Source: a virus
Strand: one strand, 5' to 3'
Virus record (IMG/VR): IMGVR_UViG_3300031565_000352
Span: 1 to 24,553 of that record
Length of the DNA stretch: 24,553 nucleotides
Of this stretch, positions 13,104-21,889 are shown one piece after another; positions within the stretch are counted from its first letter, which is position 1; each line of letters begins with the position of its first letter. Below the pieces are notes generated by a model that was not told the DNA's origin, ran no database searches, and saw only the letters and a list, made by a program, of their open reading frames with translations. Both the position numbers and the translations under genes were made by a program.

Positions 13104-14663
13104 ATGGGCTCAGTAACATCCAGTTCGTTAGCCGCTATAAATGCGGTAGGAATAGAAAATCAACAATTTGCAGTTTCGTCTCAAAATGTTGAACAAAAAA
13201 ATATAATTATAGGCACTTTTGATGAGTCATCATTCCCGCTTTTGACTCCTAACATTCCTATCAGGGTTTTATCTTCTCAGGATGTAGGTGCAAAAACCGG
13301 TTTTGGTTACATGCTTCATCGGCTTGCACTTTCAGCAGAAAAAGCCGGCAAAGTCCAAACGTGGATTATACCACAGGAAGAGGGCGGCAGCGATCCTGAC
13401 CAGGCAACCGGAGAAATTGACTTTTCGGCCAGTACTGGCGTTTTAGCTGGTACCGCTAATTTATACATTGCGGGCGCTCTTGTTTCTGTAGGGATTACCG
13501 CTGGCTTGACGCCGGAAGTAATAGGCGATTATTTCCAGGATGCTATAAACGATAATGATGATTTACCAATTACTGCTATTAACACTTTGGGAGTTTTGGC
13601 GATAACAAGCAAATCAGGCGGTCCGTGGGGTAATGATATAAGTCTTGTTTTTAATCTTGCCGAAAGTGATGAGTTACCAGACGGCATGGTGGCGGCAATT
13701 ACTGGTATGTCGGGTGGCGTTGGGACTCCTGATATTCAGGACGCTTTGGACGCGCTTGGAACTGGTGACGCGCAAAATGAAAAGAATTTTACAAACCTTA
13801 TACACGGTTACGGAAATGTAACGGCAGTCCTTGACGCAGTAAGTACATATAACGGACCGGGAAACGATCTTATTGGAAACTATACGGAAGAAGTAGCCCG
13901 CCCCTTACGGTCGATGGTTGGAAATACTGCTGTAGGAAGCGCAGGGTTTGCTGCTGCCTTGGTTTTTGCAGACTTACGAGGTGAGTCAGACCGAACAAAT
14001 GGTTATTTACAAGCGCCTGGCTCTCCAAACCATCCACAGGAAATAGCAGCTCAGGCTACTGGTATCGCAGCGGTTACAAACTCAAAAAGAGCGGCTGAGG
14101 GATATATTGACAAGGCTCTTTATGGAGTTTGGCCCGGCGACATGGCTGATAGATGGACAAATGATTATTCCAACAGAGATCAAGCTGTCAAAGGCGGGCT
14201 TGCTACAACGATGTCTAAAAATGGTGTTTTGCTTCTTCAAAATATCGATACTTTTTATCGTCCAACTTCCATTTCCGTTGAATCAAATGGCTATCGTAAA
14301 TGGCAAACTCTTTCTATAATTCAAAATGTTCTTTATAATTTTAAGGCTAATTTTGAAAGAGATTACTGGAAGGGTATAATAATTGTTGAAGATGCCGCAA
14401 AAATTTCTAGTTTGGTTGACCGTGAAAAAGTTAGAGATAGTGGAAATGTTCTTGACGATCTTTTTGCACTTGCAGACTCGTTTTATGGGAAAGGATGGGT
14501 TTATAATTCGTCTTACATCAAAGAAAATTGTGTTGTATCTTTAAGGGCGGGGCTCACTGGTTGGGATATAAAATTTCCTTTCATTCCATCTGGCGAAGGT
14601 GGAATAACAAATAGTTTAATAACTTTTGACACGTCAATAACCGTGTTGAGTGGAGGCGCTTAA
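13104..14663 (+). CDS. Contractile tail sheath protein (Mu gpL type)
   Basis: A 519-residue sheath subunit of the tail_sheath (gpFI-like) family, which contracts to drive the tube through the envelope. It proves a myovirus-type tail. Features include the N-terminal IENQQFAVSSQNVEQKNIIIGTFD, a beta-rich central insertion (about 100-200), the conserved block with GNDLIGNYTEEVARPLRSMVGN, and a C-terminal core with VLLLQNIDTFYRPTSIS, YRKWQTLSIIQNVLYNF and a closing VSLRAGLTGWDIKFPFIPSGE. The C-terminal arm passes strands between neighbouring subunits. GGAGG precedes the ATG. The tube gene follows after one base. Confidence 0.93.
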   Translation: MGSVTSSSLAAINAVGIENQQFAVSSQNVEQKNIIIGTFDESSFPLLTPNIPIRVLSSQDVGAKTGFGYMLHRLALSAEKAGKVQTWIIPQEEGGSDPDQATGEIDFSASTGVLAGTANLYIAGALVSVGITAGLTPEVIGDYFQDAINDNDDLPITAINTLGVLAITSKSGGPWGNDISLVFNLAESDELPDGMVAAITGMSGGVGTPDIQDALDALGTGDAQNEKNFTNLIHGYGNVTAVLDAVSTYNGPGNDLIGNYTEEVARPLRSMVGNTAVGSAGFAAALVFADLRGESDRTNGYLQAPGSPNHPQEIAAQATGIAAVTNSKRAAEGYIDKALYGVWPGDMADRWTNDYSNRDQAVKGGLATTMSKNGVLLLQNIDTFYRPTSISVESNGYRKWQTLSIIQNVLYNFKANFERDYWKGIIIVEDAAKISSLVDREKVRDSGNVLDDLFALADSFYGKGWVYNSSYIKENCVVSLRAGLTGWDIKFPFIPSGEGGITNSLITFDTSITVLSGGA

Positions 14664-14664
14664 T

Positions 14665-15042
14665 ATGATTGTAGGTACAGTTAAAAAAATAATTATCGGC
14701 GGGATTACTTACGCAGTCCCGGCAGATGTCAATTTGACAGTCAATTTGTCATCTTATGTAACGGAAGGGATGCCAACGTCAGGTGATACAGTTTTTAAAA
14801 AGACTAAAAGAGTTCCGACTATAGAAGGCGCTGACATAATAACAAGTTTCAAAGAGGCCGCAAGTTTGAAAACCGTTGCGGAATCGTTGGCGAATACGAC
14901 ATTAGCGGTAGTATTTGCAGACAATACGACTTATAGATCGACGGGTCAAATAAATTTTGAAAATTTTGAGTCAGAGACTGGAAGAAGCAAAGTTACTTTG
15001 ATACCTTCAACGTCAGTTGATCCGTGGACGGTCACACCATAA
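14665..15042 (+). CDS. Tail tube protein (Mu gpM type)
   Basis: A 125-residue protein with the family order: IVGTVKKIIIGGITYAVPADVNL, SSYVTEGMPTSGD, KRVPTIEGADI and a closing GRSKVTLIPS strand. It stacks as hexamers to form the inner tube inside the sheath, through which DNA passes. The ATG at 14665 is chosen over GTG 14650 because GGAGG (14652-14656) lies eight bases upstream. The length is close to Mu gpM. Its TAA overlaps the glycosyltransferase start by one base. Confidence 0.88.
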   Translation: MIVGTVKKIIIGGITYAVPADVNLTVNLSSYVTEGMPTSGDTVFKKTKRVPTIEGADIITSFKEAASLKTVAESLANTTLAVVFADNTTYRSTGQINFENFESETGRSKVTLIPSTSVDPWTVTP

Positions 15043-15854
15043 TGATTGATCCGGTTTATATATTGATCCGAACATCTGGACGGCCGTTGTTTTTCAAAAG
15101 AATGATGGAAACAATTAAAAATCAAACTTATAAAAATATTGTTACCATTATTCACAGCGACGATCCACGAGATCAATATATAAACGGGGATATTATTATA
15201 AAAGGTCATGTTTATGGCCCCGAATTTGGTGACGGAACTTATAATTTATATAATAATAGATTGTTAAGAACCATTCCGACAGGCCCTGGTTGGTATCATT
15301 TTATTGATGATGATGACGAATATAATTCTAATGATGTTATTGAAAAATTAGTTGAAAATTCAAAAAAAGAATGTGTAAATGTTGCAAAAGTTTCACGCTG
15401 GGATAAAACAATCTGGCCGAAAAACTGGGGAACTCAAAAAAGCTATCAAACAGAATGCTTTTTCTTGCACACTGACCATAAATTAAAAGCTCAGTGGTGG
15501 GGGAATCGTGGTGGCGATCATCATTATAGTAAGCAGCTAACAAAAATTTTACCAGTAAATTGGATAGAAAATTTATTGATCTGTAAAGCTCAAGAGGGAA
15601 AAGGGCATGGTTCGAAAAAAGACAAGGGCGGGAAACTTTTTGATTATAGTAAATCATTAAAACCTACTGATAAGATTCATGTTTTAGGTTTAAGCACAAA
15701 TAAAAAAGGCCCTCGCAAAAACTGGATAAAAAGAAGAGAAATAAAAGAAGTTGATTATTTTACAGCTTTAGAAATGGAAGAGAAAAAAATTGCAAAAATT
15801 ACGTTTAATGGAACGTATAAAAAAACAGTGGCTCGACCAATATATAAAACATAA
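15042..15854 (+). CDS. Glycosyltransferase, family 2-like (GT-A), inserted in the tail operon
   Basis: A 270-residue protein with a GT-A beginning: VYILIRTSGRPLFFKRMMET, an NQTYKN turn, then IIHSDDP near residues 36-42. A strong acidic metal-binding motif, HFIDDDDEY, has Asp at 89-92 and fits the DxD. Later segments include WGNRGGDHHYSKQL (about 150-163). The C-terminal part is Lys-rich. There is no signal peptide or membrane segment, so it should act in the cytoplasm on a nucleotide-sugar donor; the acceptor is unknown. The start (TAATG) overlaps the tube stop, so it is co-translated with virion genes. Virion protein glycosylation or a small late function is possible. Confidence 0.75.
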   Translation: MIDPVYILIRTSGRPLFFKRMMETIKNQTYKNIVTIIHSDDPRDQYINGDIIIKGHVYGPEFGDGTYNLYNNRLLRTIPTGPGWYHFIDDDDEYNSNDVIEKLVENSKKECVNVAKVSRWDKTIWPKNWGTQKSYQTECFFLHTDHKLKAQWWGNRGGDHHYSKQLTKILPVNWIENLLICKAQEGKGHGSKKDKGGKLFDYSKSLKPTDKIHVLGLSTNKKGPRKNWIKRREIKEVDYFTALEMEEKKIAKITFNGTYKKTVARPIYKT

Positions 15855-15866
15855 AAAGAGGAGAAA

Positions 15867-16334
15867 ATGAAAATTATGGAAATTGTAAACGATGTGAAAA
15901 ATTTAGTTTTACAAAAAGATGACGATGACGGTTATATTCTGGGAGAAAAAGCAGCAAAAGAGCAGCTTGAAAAAATGTTAAAATATTACAGAATTAAAGT
16001 TGATAAAATAGAAGATAAAATATTAAAAAATGCTATCAAGGGCGGAATTGGTAGGTTAATTGAATCTATAAGATACGGTGAACTTGAATTTAAATTTGAA
16101 GATGGTATCCAGACAATTCAACATTTAAAAAATGGCAAAGGTGAAATTAAATATAGAGAAATTGACGGACGTGCAAAAACTCAAATGGCAGGAAAAGAAC
16201 CTAACGATCATTACGGGAAATCTTACGCTTTGATGGGCGCTTTGTCTGAGTGGGGAGAAGATGCAATACAAAATTTAAAAGGAACTGACTTATCTCTAAC
16301 GGAGGTGCTTGGTCTGGTTTTTTTGTCAGTTTAG
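15867..16334 (+). CDS. Tail assembly chaperone, short (G-type) product
   Basis: A 155-residue protein immediately upstream of the tape measure, predicted to be mixed helical with a conserved-looking C-terminal third (YALMGALSEWGEDAIQNLKG). It occupies the place of Mu gp41 and lambda gpG, chaperones that bind the tape measure and control tube growth. A GAGGAG sits just before the ATG; an in-frame ATG at 15876 gives better spacing and would drop three residues. The product ends at TAG 16332-16334, just past a slippery site that allows a longer form. Confidence 0.75.
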   Translation: MKIMEIVNDVKNLVLQKDDDDGYILGEKAAKEQLEKMLKYYRIKVDKIEDKILKNAIKGGIGRLIESIRYGELEFKFEDGIQTIQHLKNGKGEIKYREIDGRAKTQMAGKEPNDHYGKSYALMGALSEWGEDAIQNLKGTDLSLTEVLGLVFLSV

Positions 16335-16489
16335 AACAGGTTTGGCAATGGTGTGGAAATTTATTTTCCCGGAACCAGCCTATTGATGTTATAAAAAATT
16401 TAAGATACTCCGAACTTAGAGAGTGGAATTTTTGGCATGAACAAATGTCAAAGGCAGAAAAAAAATCTTTTGAAGAGGCGACAAAATAA
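15867..16489 (+). CDS. Tail assembly chaperone, long (GT-type) product by -1 frameshift
   Basis: A slip of -1 at T TTT TTG (16319-16325) avoids the TAG at 16332 and leads into an open frame of 54 codons (16325-16486) ending at TAA 16487-16489, which overlaps the tape measure start by one base. The added segment begins VSLEQVWQWC and includes LRYSELREWNFWHEQMSKAE, a Trp-rich helical pattern typical of T domains. The long product would have about 207 residues. A comparable -1 shift is well known for lambda gpG/gpGT and for Mu-like gp41. No independent start codon with a ribosome binding site is seen in the extension. Confidence 0.8.
16319..16325 (+). promoter_or_regulatory. Programmed -1 frameshift slippery site
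   Basis: T TTT TTG in the X XXY YYZ arrangement, in phase with the upstream frame (codons GTT TTT TTG). It is followed three codons later by the in-frame TAG. No strong downstream hairpin was identified by eye. A purine-rich GGAGG at 16301-16305, 13 bases upstream, could act as the Shine-Dalgarno-like stimulator known from other frameshift sites. Confidence 0.8.
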
Positions 16490-18585
16490 TGCCAGACTTT
16501 GCAGTCAAGACAGCTTTCACCGCGTGGGATAGAATAAGTCCTGTTTTTAACAAGATGGGGAATTCTGCTGATAAATTTGGCGGCAAAGCTACGAGTGCGT
16601 TTGGCAGAGCATCGGCGGCGGCCTCTCGTTTTGCTACGAGGGCGAAACAGTTCGTCTCTCTCGGTTTGGGCGCGGGCGCTTTAATGATTGGGAAAGAATT
16701 TATTGACTTTGACCAGGCCATTATTTCGGCGTCTGCAAAATTTCCAGACCTTAACAGAAATACTAAAGAAGGTCAAAAAACGCTTGAACAACTAGGCGTA
16801 ACGGCCAGGAAAGTAGGCGCAGATACACAATTTTCAAGTTCGGACGCAGCCAAAGGATTAAATTTTTTGGCGATGGCGGGGTTTAACGCTCAACAGTCAA
16901 TGGCTTTACTCCCTGGCGTTGTTGATCTTGCAACGGTCGGAGAGATGGACTTATCAAGAGCGTCAGATATTGCCAGCGATGCAATAGGCGCTTTTGGTTT
17001 AATGACTTCAAACACAACAGACCTCTCTAAAAATTTTATTAGAGTTCAAGACGTTATGGCGAAAACTATAACGTCAACAAACACAAATATGGAAGATTTA
17101 TTTGAGTCAATAAAATTTGGAGCAGCTCCATTTACAGCGGCGGGTCAATCGATGGAAACTTTTTCGGCAATAGCTGGGAGAATGGCGGCGAACGGGATCA
17201 AAGGGAGTATGGCGGGAACTGCTTTGAGAAGTGCAATTTTAAGACTACAAAAACCAACTAGTGAGATTATGGGGGGGCTTGATGCTTTTGGTTTAACCGT
17301 TTCGGATTTGGCTGATCCTTCGACTGGTAAATTAAAGGATATGGTCGTCATTATGAAAATGATGGAAACCGGCGGAAAAAAACTAACAACAATTGAAAGA
17401 AACGCAGCATTGACAATGATAATGGGAAAAAATGCGGTAAGTGGTTGGGCGTCAGTAATGAACGAAGGTGTAGGAGTAACGGAAGAGTTAAAAAAATCTT
17501 TAGATGGTGCGGCGGGAACGTCTCAAAATATGGCGGCAATAATGAGAACATCATTATTGAACCAATTGAAAACACTACTGTCAACTATTATAGAAATTGG
17601 TTTTAAATTTATAGATGGATTTAAAGGTCAGGGAGCTGATGCGATTGGAACGTTAATTGATGTTGCTCGGGGGCTTGGCCCGGTTTTTGAGTTTGCAGGT
17701 GCGGCGATTTCTCAAATATTGTCTTTAATGCCGTTTTTAGTTACATGGTTTTTAGTTTATAAAGCGGCAGTATGGGGTTCTATAGTAGCACAAAAGGCAT
17801 ATGCTGCAATGGAATTTGTGCAAGTTTTAATGGCTACAGCAAAGGCACAGGGAATTTTGAACGCAGTAATGTTAATGAACCCAGTCGGGTTATTGATTAT
17901 TGGAATAGGTCTACTTATAGCGGCGATTTGGTTAGTTGTTGATGGGTGGGACACTTGGGGTTCGGCTTTGTCTCTTTTGTTCGGTCCAATAGGTATGATA
18001 ATAAATATGGTTAAATCAGTTTATGACAATTGGCAAGCCATAAAAGACGCTTTTAACGACGGGGGTATTTTATCCGGTCTAATGGCAATCGGCAAGGCAA
18101 TTTTATCTGGTCTTTTGGCTCCGATTGAACAGTTACTCGATTTACTATCAGCTCTTCCAGGGGTAGGAAAATATGCAGCGGCGGGAATGGCAAAAATTAA
18201 AGGATTTAGAGAAGAACTTTTCGCACCGCCGGAAGAGGTTAAAAATGTTAGATCAAACATTTTCAGTCCTGACAAATTTATTATTCCACAAAATCAGGGG
18301 AAAATATTAGAAACAGCAGAAAAACAAGAAAAATCAAATATATTCAATCCTAAAAATTTTATGATGCCGCAGCCGATGCAAGATATTAAAAAAACATCTA
18401 ATGTAAATAATATAAAAAACGAAAATAAATATCAAGCGCCAAATGAAAATTTATTAAGAGCGCAGCAGGTCAGGTTAAACGGAGAAATAAATTTTAATAA
18501 CGCTCCCGCCGGGACAACGGCAAAATCAAAAACAACCGGATCGCAAAGTTTAATTAAAATGAATATGGTGGGGGCTAATCCGTGA
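16489..18585 (+). CDS. Tape measure protein, TP901 type
   Basis: A 698-residue protein that sets tail length and exits ahead of the DNA. The N-terminal half, from KTAFTAWDRISPVFNKMGNSADKF through IDFDQAIISASAKFPDL, ARKVGADTQFSSSDAAKGLNFLAMAGFNAQQSM and ANGIKGSMAGTALRSAILRLQKP, is the TP901 core region found in Mu-like and other phages. Two hydrophobic regions, at about 405-430 and 460-510, could insert in the host membrane during injection. The C-terminus is polar and low in complexity. At roughly 0.15 nm per residue the predicted tail is near 100 nm, as in Mu. It starts at TAATG, overlapping the chaperone's frameshift product. Confidence 0.92.
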   Translation: MPDFAVKTAFTAWDRISPVFNKMGNSADKFGGKATSAFGRASAAASRFATRAKQFVSLGLGAGALMIGKEFIDFDQAIISASAKFPDLNRNTKEGQKTLEQLGVTARKVGADTQFSSSDAAKGLNFLAMAGFNAQQSMALLPGVVDLATVGEMDLSRASDIASDAIGAFGLMTSNTTDLSKNFIRVQDVMAKTITSTNTNMEDLFESIKFGAAPFTAAGQSMETFSAIAGRMAANGIKGSMAGTALRSAILRLQKPTSEIMGGLDAFGLTVSDLADPSTGKLKDMVVIMKMMETGGKKLTTIERNAALTMIMGKNAVSGWASVMNEGVGVTEELKKSLDGAAGTSQNMAAIMRTSLLNQLKTLLSTIIEIGFKFIDGFKGQGADAIGTLIDVARGLGPVFEFAGAAISQILSLMPFLVTWFLVYKAAVWGSIVAQKAYAAMEFVQVLMATAKAQGILNAVMLMNPVGLLIIGIGLLIAAIWLVVDGWDTWGSALSLLFGPIGMIINMVKSVYDNWQAIKDAFNDGGILSGLMAIGKAILSGLLAPIEQLLDLLSALPGVGKYAAAGMAKIKGFREELFAPPEEVKNVRSNIFSPDKFIIPQNQGKILETAEKQEKSNIFNPKNFMMPQPMQDIKKTSNVNNIKNENKYQAPNENLLRAQQVRLNGEINFNNAPAGTTAKSKTTGSQSLIKMNMVGANP

Positions 18586-19853
18586 CATGGTTAAACGAAT
18601 TAAAACCGATAATTAAATTTACCAGTCCAGAGGGTGTAATCTTTGAAGCGCTATGGCGACAAAACGAAAGATCTTTTGAGAAAAAATTAGGCATTTCTTC
18701 AATCCCTAATTTTTATGGTGATATAGTAGAAGATTTAAATAGTAAATCAACCATGTATCCGTTAACGGTTTATTTTCAAGGCCCGTTTCATCACAAAGAG
18801 GCTGATTCATTTTTTCTTGAATTGTCTAACTCAGTCGGTCAATGGGAAGTTGTTCATCCAACAAAAGGAGTTTTGTCGTTACAACTTATTTCAGCCAGGG
18901 AAATAATAAATCCAACCGAAAATGGAAATTATACAGAATTTGACACGAGTTGGATCGAACCGGCGAACAAAACAAATTTAATTTCTTTTGAAGAACTTGC
19001 GAGCTCTATAATATCAAGAGGTCTAAATTTAGTTGATGATTGCCAGGTATTATTAACGCAATTAAGAACTGATACTTATGCAGCTATTCAAGCAACTATA
19101 AAAACATTTAATAAAATTACTGGGTTTATGGATGCAACAATTAAACAGTTAGCAATAACAGACGCTTTGATTCAAGACTCATATTTGTCGGCGAAATCTG
19201 CCTTGTTAAATGCTGTAAATAATTACTCAATTGACAGTCCTGACATTGCACCGGTCGGCGCAGCCATGGCGGCACTTGCAGTTATTCCCGTTTCAGCGTC
19301 AACAGACTTTAACACACGTTTTTCATCGTATGATAATTTAACAACAAAAACATTAACACTTTCACCGTTAAACACGACAGAAGAAGATTATAACACGGTT
19401 TTAGTACAAGAGTTTGGTTTGACTATGGGACTTCTGGCCATAGGTTCTATTGTTTCAGACTCTGATTATCAGAGCAGGGACGAAATAATTTCTGCAATTG
19501 AAAAGATGACAACTATTTTTAATAGTTCAGTTGATGCGATGGATTTAGTTCAAGATAATTTTTCGACATTAACCGTTGACAAACAATATTATTCTCAATC
19601 AACAATTTACACTAGTTTAGCTGGCATATATTCAGACAGTATAAATTATTTATTATCTCAATTTTATAATTTAAAGTCTGAAAAAAGATTTACTCTGAAA
19701 AAAGCAAGGTCTCCAATTGAAATTACTGTCACAGAATATGGCGACTTGAATTTTGATTCAAATTATGCTTTATTTTTACAAAGTAATAATTTAAATGGCA
19801 ATGACATCTTATTGATTCCCGCCGGTCGTGAGGTTATTATTTATGTTGGATAG
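18582..19853 (+). CDS. Mu gp43-like DNA circularisation N-terminal domain protein
   Basis: A 423-residue protein after the tape measure, in the position of Mu gp43 (N). Residues about 1-130 match the DNA_circ_N pattern: an early GVIFEALWRQNERSFEKKLG, YPLTVYFQGPFHHKEADSFF and a VHPTKGVLSLQL segment followed by ENGNYTEFDTSWIEP. The rest is mostly helical and variable. Despite the family name, in Mu-type phages it is a tail or baseplate component. It starts at a GTG that overlaps the tape measure stop (GTGA), implying coupling. The next gene starts inside its 3' end. Confidence 0.85.
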   Translation: MTWLNELKPIIKFTSPEGVIFEALWRQNERSFEKKLGISSIPNFYGDIVEDLNSKSTMYPLTVYFQGPFHHKEADSFFLELSNSVGQWEVVHPTKGVLSLQLISAREIINPTENGNYTEFDTSWIEPANKTNLISFEELASSIISRGLNLVDDCQVLLTQLRTDTYAAIQATIKTFNKITGFMDATIKQLAITDALIQDSYLSAKSALLNAVNNYSIDSPDIAPVGAAMAALAVIPVSASTDFNTRFSSYDNLTTKTLTLSPLNTTEEDYNTVLVQEFGLTMGLLAIGSIVSDSDYQSRDEIISAIEKMTTIFNSSVDAMDLVQDNFSTLTVDKQYYSQSTIYTSLAGIYSDSINYLLSQFYNLKSEKRFTLKKARSPIEITVTEYGDLNFDSNYALFLQSNNLNGNDILLIPAGREVIIYVG

Positions 19854-20898
19854 ATTACCAGGTAAATCAAAAAATGAAATGACTTTGATAATAGAGGGAC
19901 AGGAAATTATTTTTTCAAAAGGTGAATTATTTTTATCGATTGACACTTGCGCTCATGCTTTTAGTTGTGTGGCTCCCTGGTTCCCGGGACTTGATCCAAA
20001 ATTTGATGAGATAACAAAACCGTTTTCATACAGCGAGTGTGGGGTTTATATCGGCGGCGCTCTACAAATGGAGGGTATTCTATATGATATTACAAACACC
20101 AGAAATAATTCAGGCACTACCAAAAAACTTGAGATATACAGTAAAACGGCTGATATTATCGACAGCTCTGTCCGGTCTCCATTCTCAGAAAGAAATGTAA
20201 CATTGCTTGACAGGTGCAAATCTCAGATGAAAGAATTTGAAATTGACGTTGAACTTGATTTAGGTGTCGATGTCGGCGGCAAATTTTCGAGGGTAGAGGT
20301 TGAACAAACAGACAATTGTTTTTCGGAGCTCGCAAAATTAGCCAGTCAAAGAGGTTTGCTTTTATCTTGCAATAAAAAAGGCGCTCTTTTGATAATAAAA
20401 CCTAATGTCAACGGGAAACCAGTTGGAACTATCCAGGAAGAAAATCCGCTTGCTGATACGTATACAGCAAGTTTCAAGGGGCGTGATCGGTTTAAACGTT
20501 ACGAGGCAATAGCTTCCTCTTCTAAATCAAGTAAAACAAAATTAAAACAACGTGCAGTTGATCCAGGAATTTCAAGGAATAGATTTCTTACTTTTACTGC
20601 TTCCGATAGTCTACCAGGTGAGGCAAAAAACGCAGCCGAATGGCGAAAAAATAAAAGTGCTGCCGATGCTCTGACTTTTAATTTTCCGGTCAATTCTGGT
20701 TATGCTCCAAACGATGATTTATGGAGTGTAAACACAACAGTTACCGTTAAATCAGAAATGATTGGAGCAAAAAAAGGCTTTACATTTTTAATCAGTCAAG
20801 TAAAATTTGGTTATGATAGCGGGGGGCTTGTCGCCGATCTTATGTTAAAACCGCCAAAATCATATACGACAGGAGAGGTCAATCAACCATGGGACTAG
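19843..20898 (+). CDS. Baseplate hub protein, Mu gp44 (gpP) type
   Basis: A 351-residue protein between the gp43-like and spike genes. Its analogue in Mu is the trimeric hub, T4 gp27-like, connecting tube and spike. Segments such as KLEIYSKTADIIDSSV, FSELAKLASQRGLLLSCNKKGALLI and a later YTASFKGRDRFKRYEAIAS follow the family's pattern. I chose ATG 19843, which has GAGG nine bases upstream, over an in-frame GTG at 19828. It overlaps the previous gene by 11 bases and the next by 10, consistent with a single baseplate operon. Confidence 0.88.
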   Translation: MLDRLPGKSKNEMTLIIEGQEIIFSKGELFLSIDTCAHAFSCVAPWFPGLDPKFDEITKPFSYSECGVYIGGALQMEGILYDITNTRNNSGTTKKLEIYSKTADIIDSSVRSPFSERNVTLLDRCKSQMKEFEIDVELDLGVDVGGKFSRVEVEQTDNCFSELAKLASQRGLLLSCNKKGALLIIKPNVNGKPVGTIQEENPLADTYTASFKGRDRFKRYEAIASSSKSSKTKLKQRAVDPGISRNRFLTFTASDSLPGEAKNAAEWRKNKSAADALTFNFPVNSGYAPNDDLWSVNTTVTVKSEMIGAKKGFTFLISQVKFGYDSGGLVADLMLKPPKSYTTGEVNQPWD

Positions 20899-21434
20899 GG
20901 ATTATAACAGGCCGTGAAATTGCAAAAAATGGCGACGGCGAAAAAGAAAGGTTAATCTTGCAAGTACAGTTTACAGCCGATGACGTTCGGCCCGTGGAAA
21001 TGGTTGCACAGGCTGGTGAGGACACAAATCCGGCAGATGGATGTCGGGTTATGGTTTTAGAAGCAGACAAATCATATAAAATTGTTGTGGCAGTTACTGA
21101 CGATCTATTGCCAGAATGCGAGCCCGGAGAAAAAGAAATATATAGCACAGACAGCCCAGCAACGGCAAAATTAGCCAGGATAAAATTAAATAAAAATAGC
21201 GAAATTGTAATAAATCAAGGTGAGGATTTCGCTGTCAGATTTTCAAAATTAAAAGAAGTTGTTGAAGAAATACAAGATATAATAACAGCTTTACAAGATG
21301 CGCTTTCGAATTGGATTCCAGTCCCACAGGACGGGGGAGCTTCTTTGACCGCAGTTGGTCTGGCTAGTTGGCTACTGAATTCTATTGAGAAAAATATTGA
21401 CGATTCAAAAGTTGAAGAGGTTAAACTTCCATGA
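20889..21434 (+). CDS. Baseplate spike protein, Mu gp45 (gpV) type
   Basis: A 181-residue protein with an OB-fold-like N-terminal region (GIITGREIAKNGDGEKERLILQVQ, then VRPVEMVAQAGEDTNPADGCRVMVL) as in the Mu gp45 family, and a helical C-terminal region that contains WIPVPQDGGASL. The trimer forms the central membrane-piercing tip beneath the hub. Unlike Mu gp45, no terminal HxH iron site is visible, so its apex may be built differently or the tip may be a separate protein. It overlaps both neighbours, by ten and four bases. Confidence 0.85.
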   Translation: MGLGIITGREIAKNGDGEKERLILQVQFTADDVRPVEMVAQAGEDTNPADGCRVMVLEADKSYKIVVAVTDDLLPECEPGEKEIYSTDSPATAKLARIKLNKNSEIVINQGEDFAVRFSKLKEVVEEIQDIITALQDALSNWIPVPQDGGASLTAVGLASWLLNSIEKNIDDSKVEEVKLP

Positions 21435-21889
21435 TTTACAACAGATTTCAAGGTGATCCTGCAGTCAGATTAAAAAACGGTGGGGCTTCTATGCAATTTA
21501 TTGATGGCCAACCGGTTATGGATCAAGGTCTAGAAAATGCCGTTCAAATTTCTTTGTTTACAAAAAAAGGTTGGTGGGGAAATGTTTTGTTCAAAAATGA
21601 AAGCCAAAAAATAGGGTCAGATTATCAGGAAATCAGAACGATTATTGACCTGCAAACTATAAACGATTATACCGATGCCGGGGAAAAAGCGCTCGAATGG
21701 ATGACAAAAACAAAACTTGCAAAAAAAATTGATGTTGTAGTTAATAATCCGCTAGGAAATCAAATACAAACTAAAATTTATATTGCACCGCCGGGAAATG
21801 ATGTCAACGAATTGCTTTTTACAAAAAACGGTTTGAATTGGTTATCTCAGGCAAACAGCCCGGCACATAAGAGGTTTTTAAATGGCTAA
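21431..21889 (+). CDS. Baseplate wedge-like protein, Mu gp46 type
   Basis: A 152-residue protein of the GP46 family, the T4 gp25-like sheath-initiator of Mu-type phages. The features are an N-terminal LKNGGASMQFIDGQPVMDQGLENAVQISLFTKKGWWGN, in which the strictly typical W-W-G-N follows the short beta part, and a helix ALEWMTKTKLAKKIDVVVNNP before the final strands. It starts at ATGA with the spike gene and overlaps the gp47-like gene by eight bases, the canonical Mu order. Confidence 0.88.
   Translation: MIYNRFQGDPAVRLKNGGASMQFIDGQPVMDQGLENAVQISLFTKKGWWGNVLFKNESQKIGSDYQEIRTIIDLQTINDYTDAGEKALEWMTKTKLAKKIDVVVNNPLGNQIQTKIYIAPPGNDVNELLFTKNGLNWLSQANSPAHKRFLNG

Noticed and set aside
16332-16334. 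Premature stop making the chaperone gene a broken pseudogene
   Set aside because: A slippery heptamer in phase with the upstream frame, a long open -1 frame and the known biology of tail chaperones explain it as programmed frameshifting.
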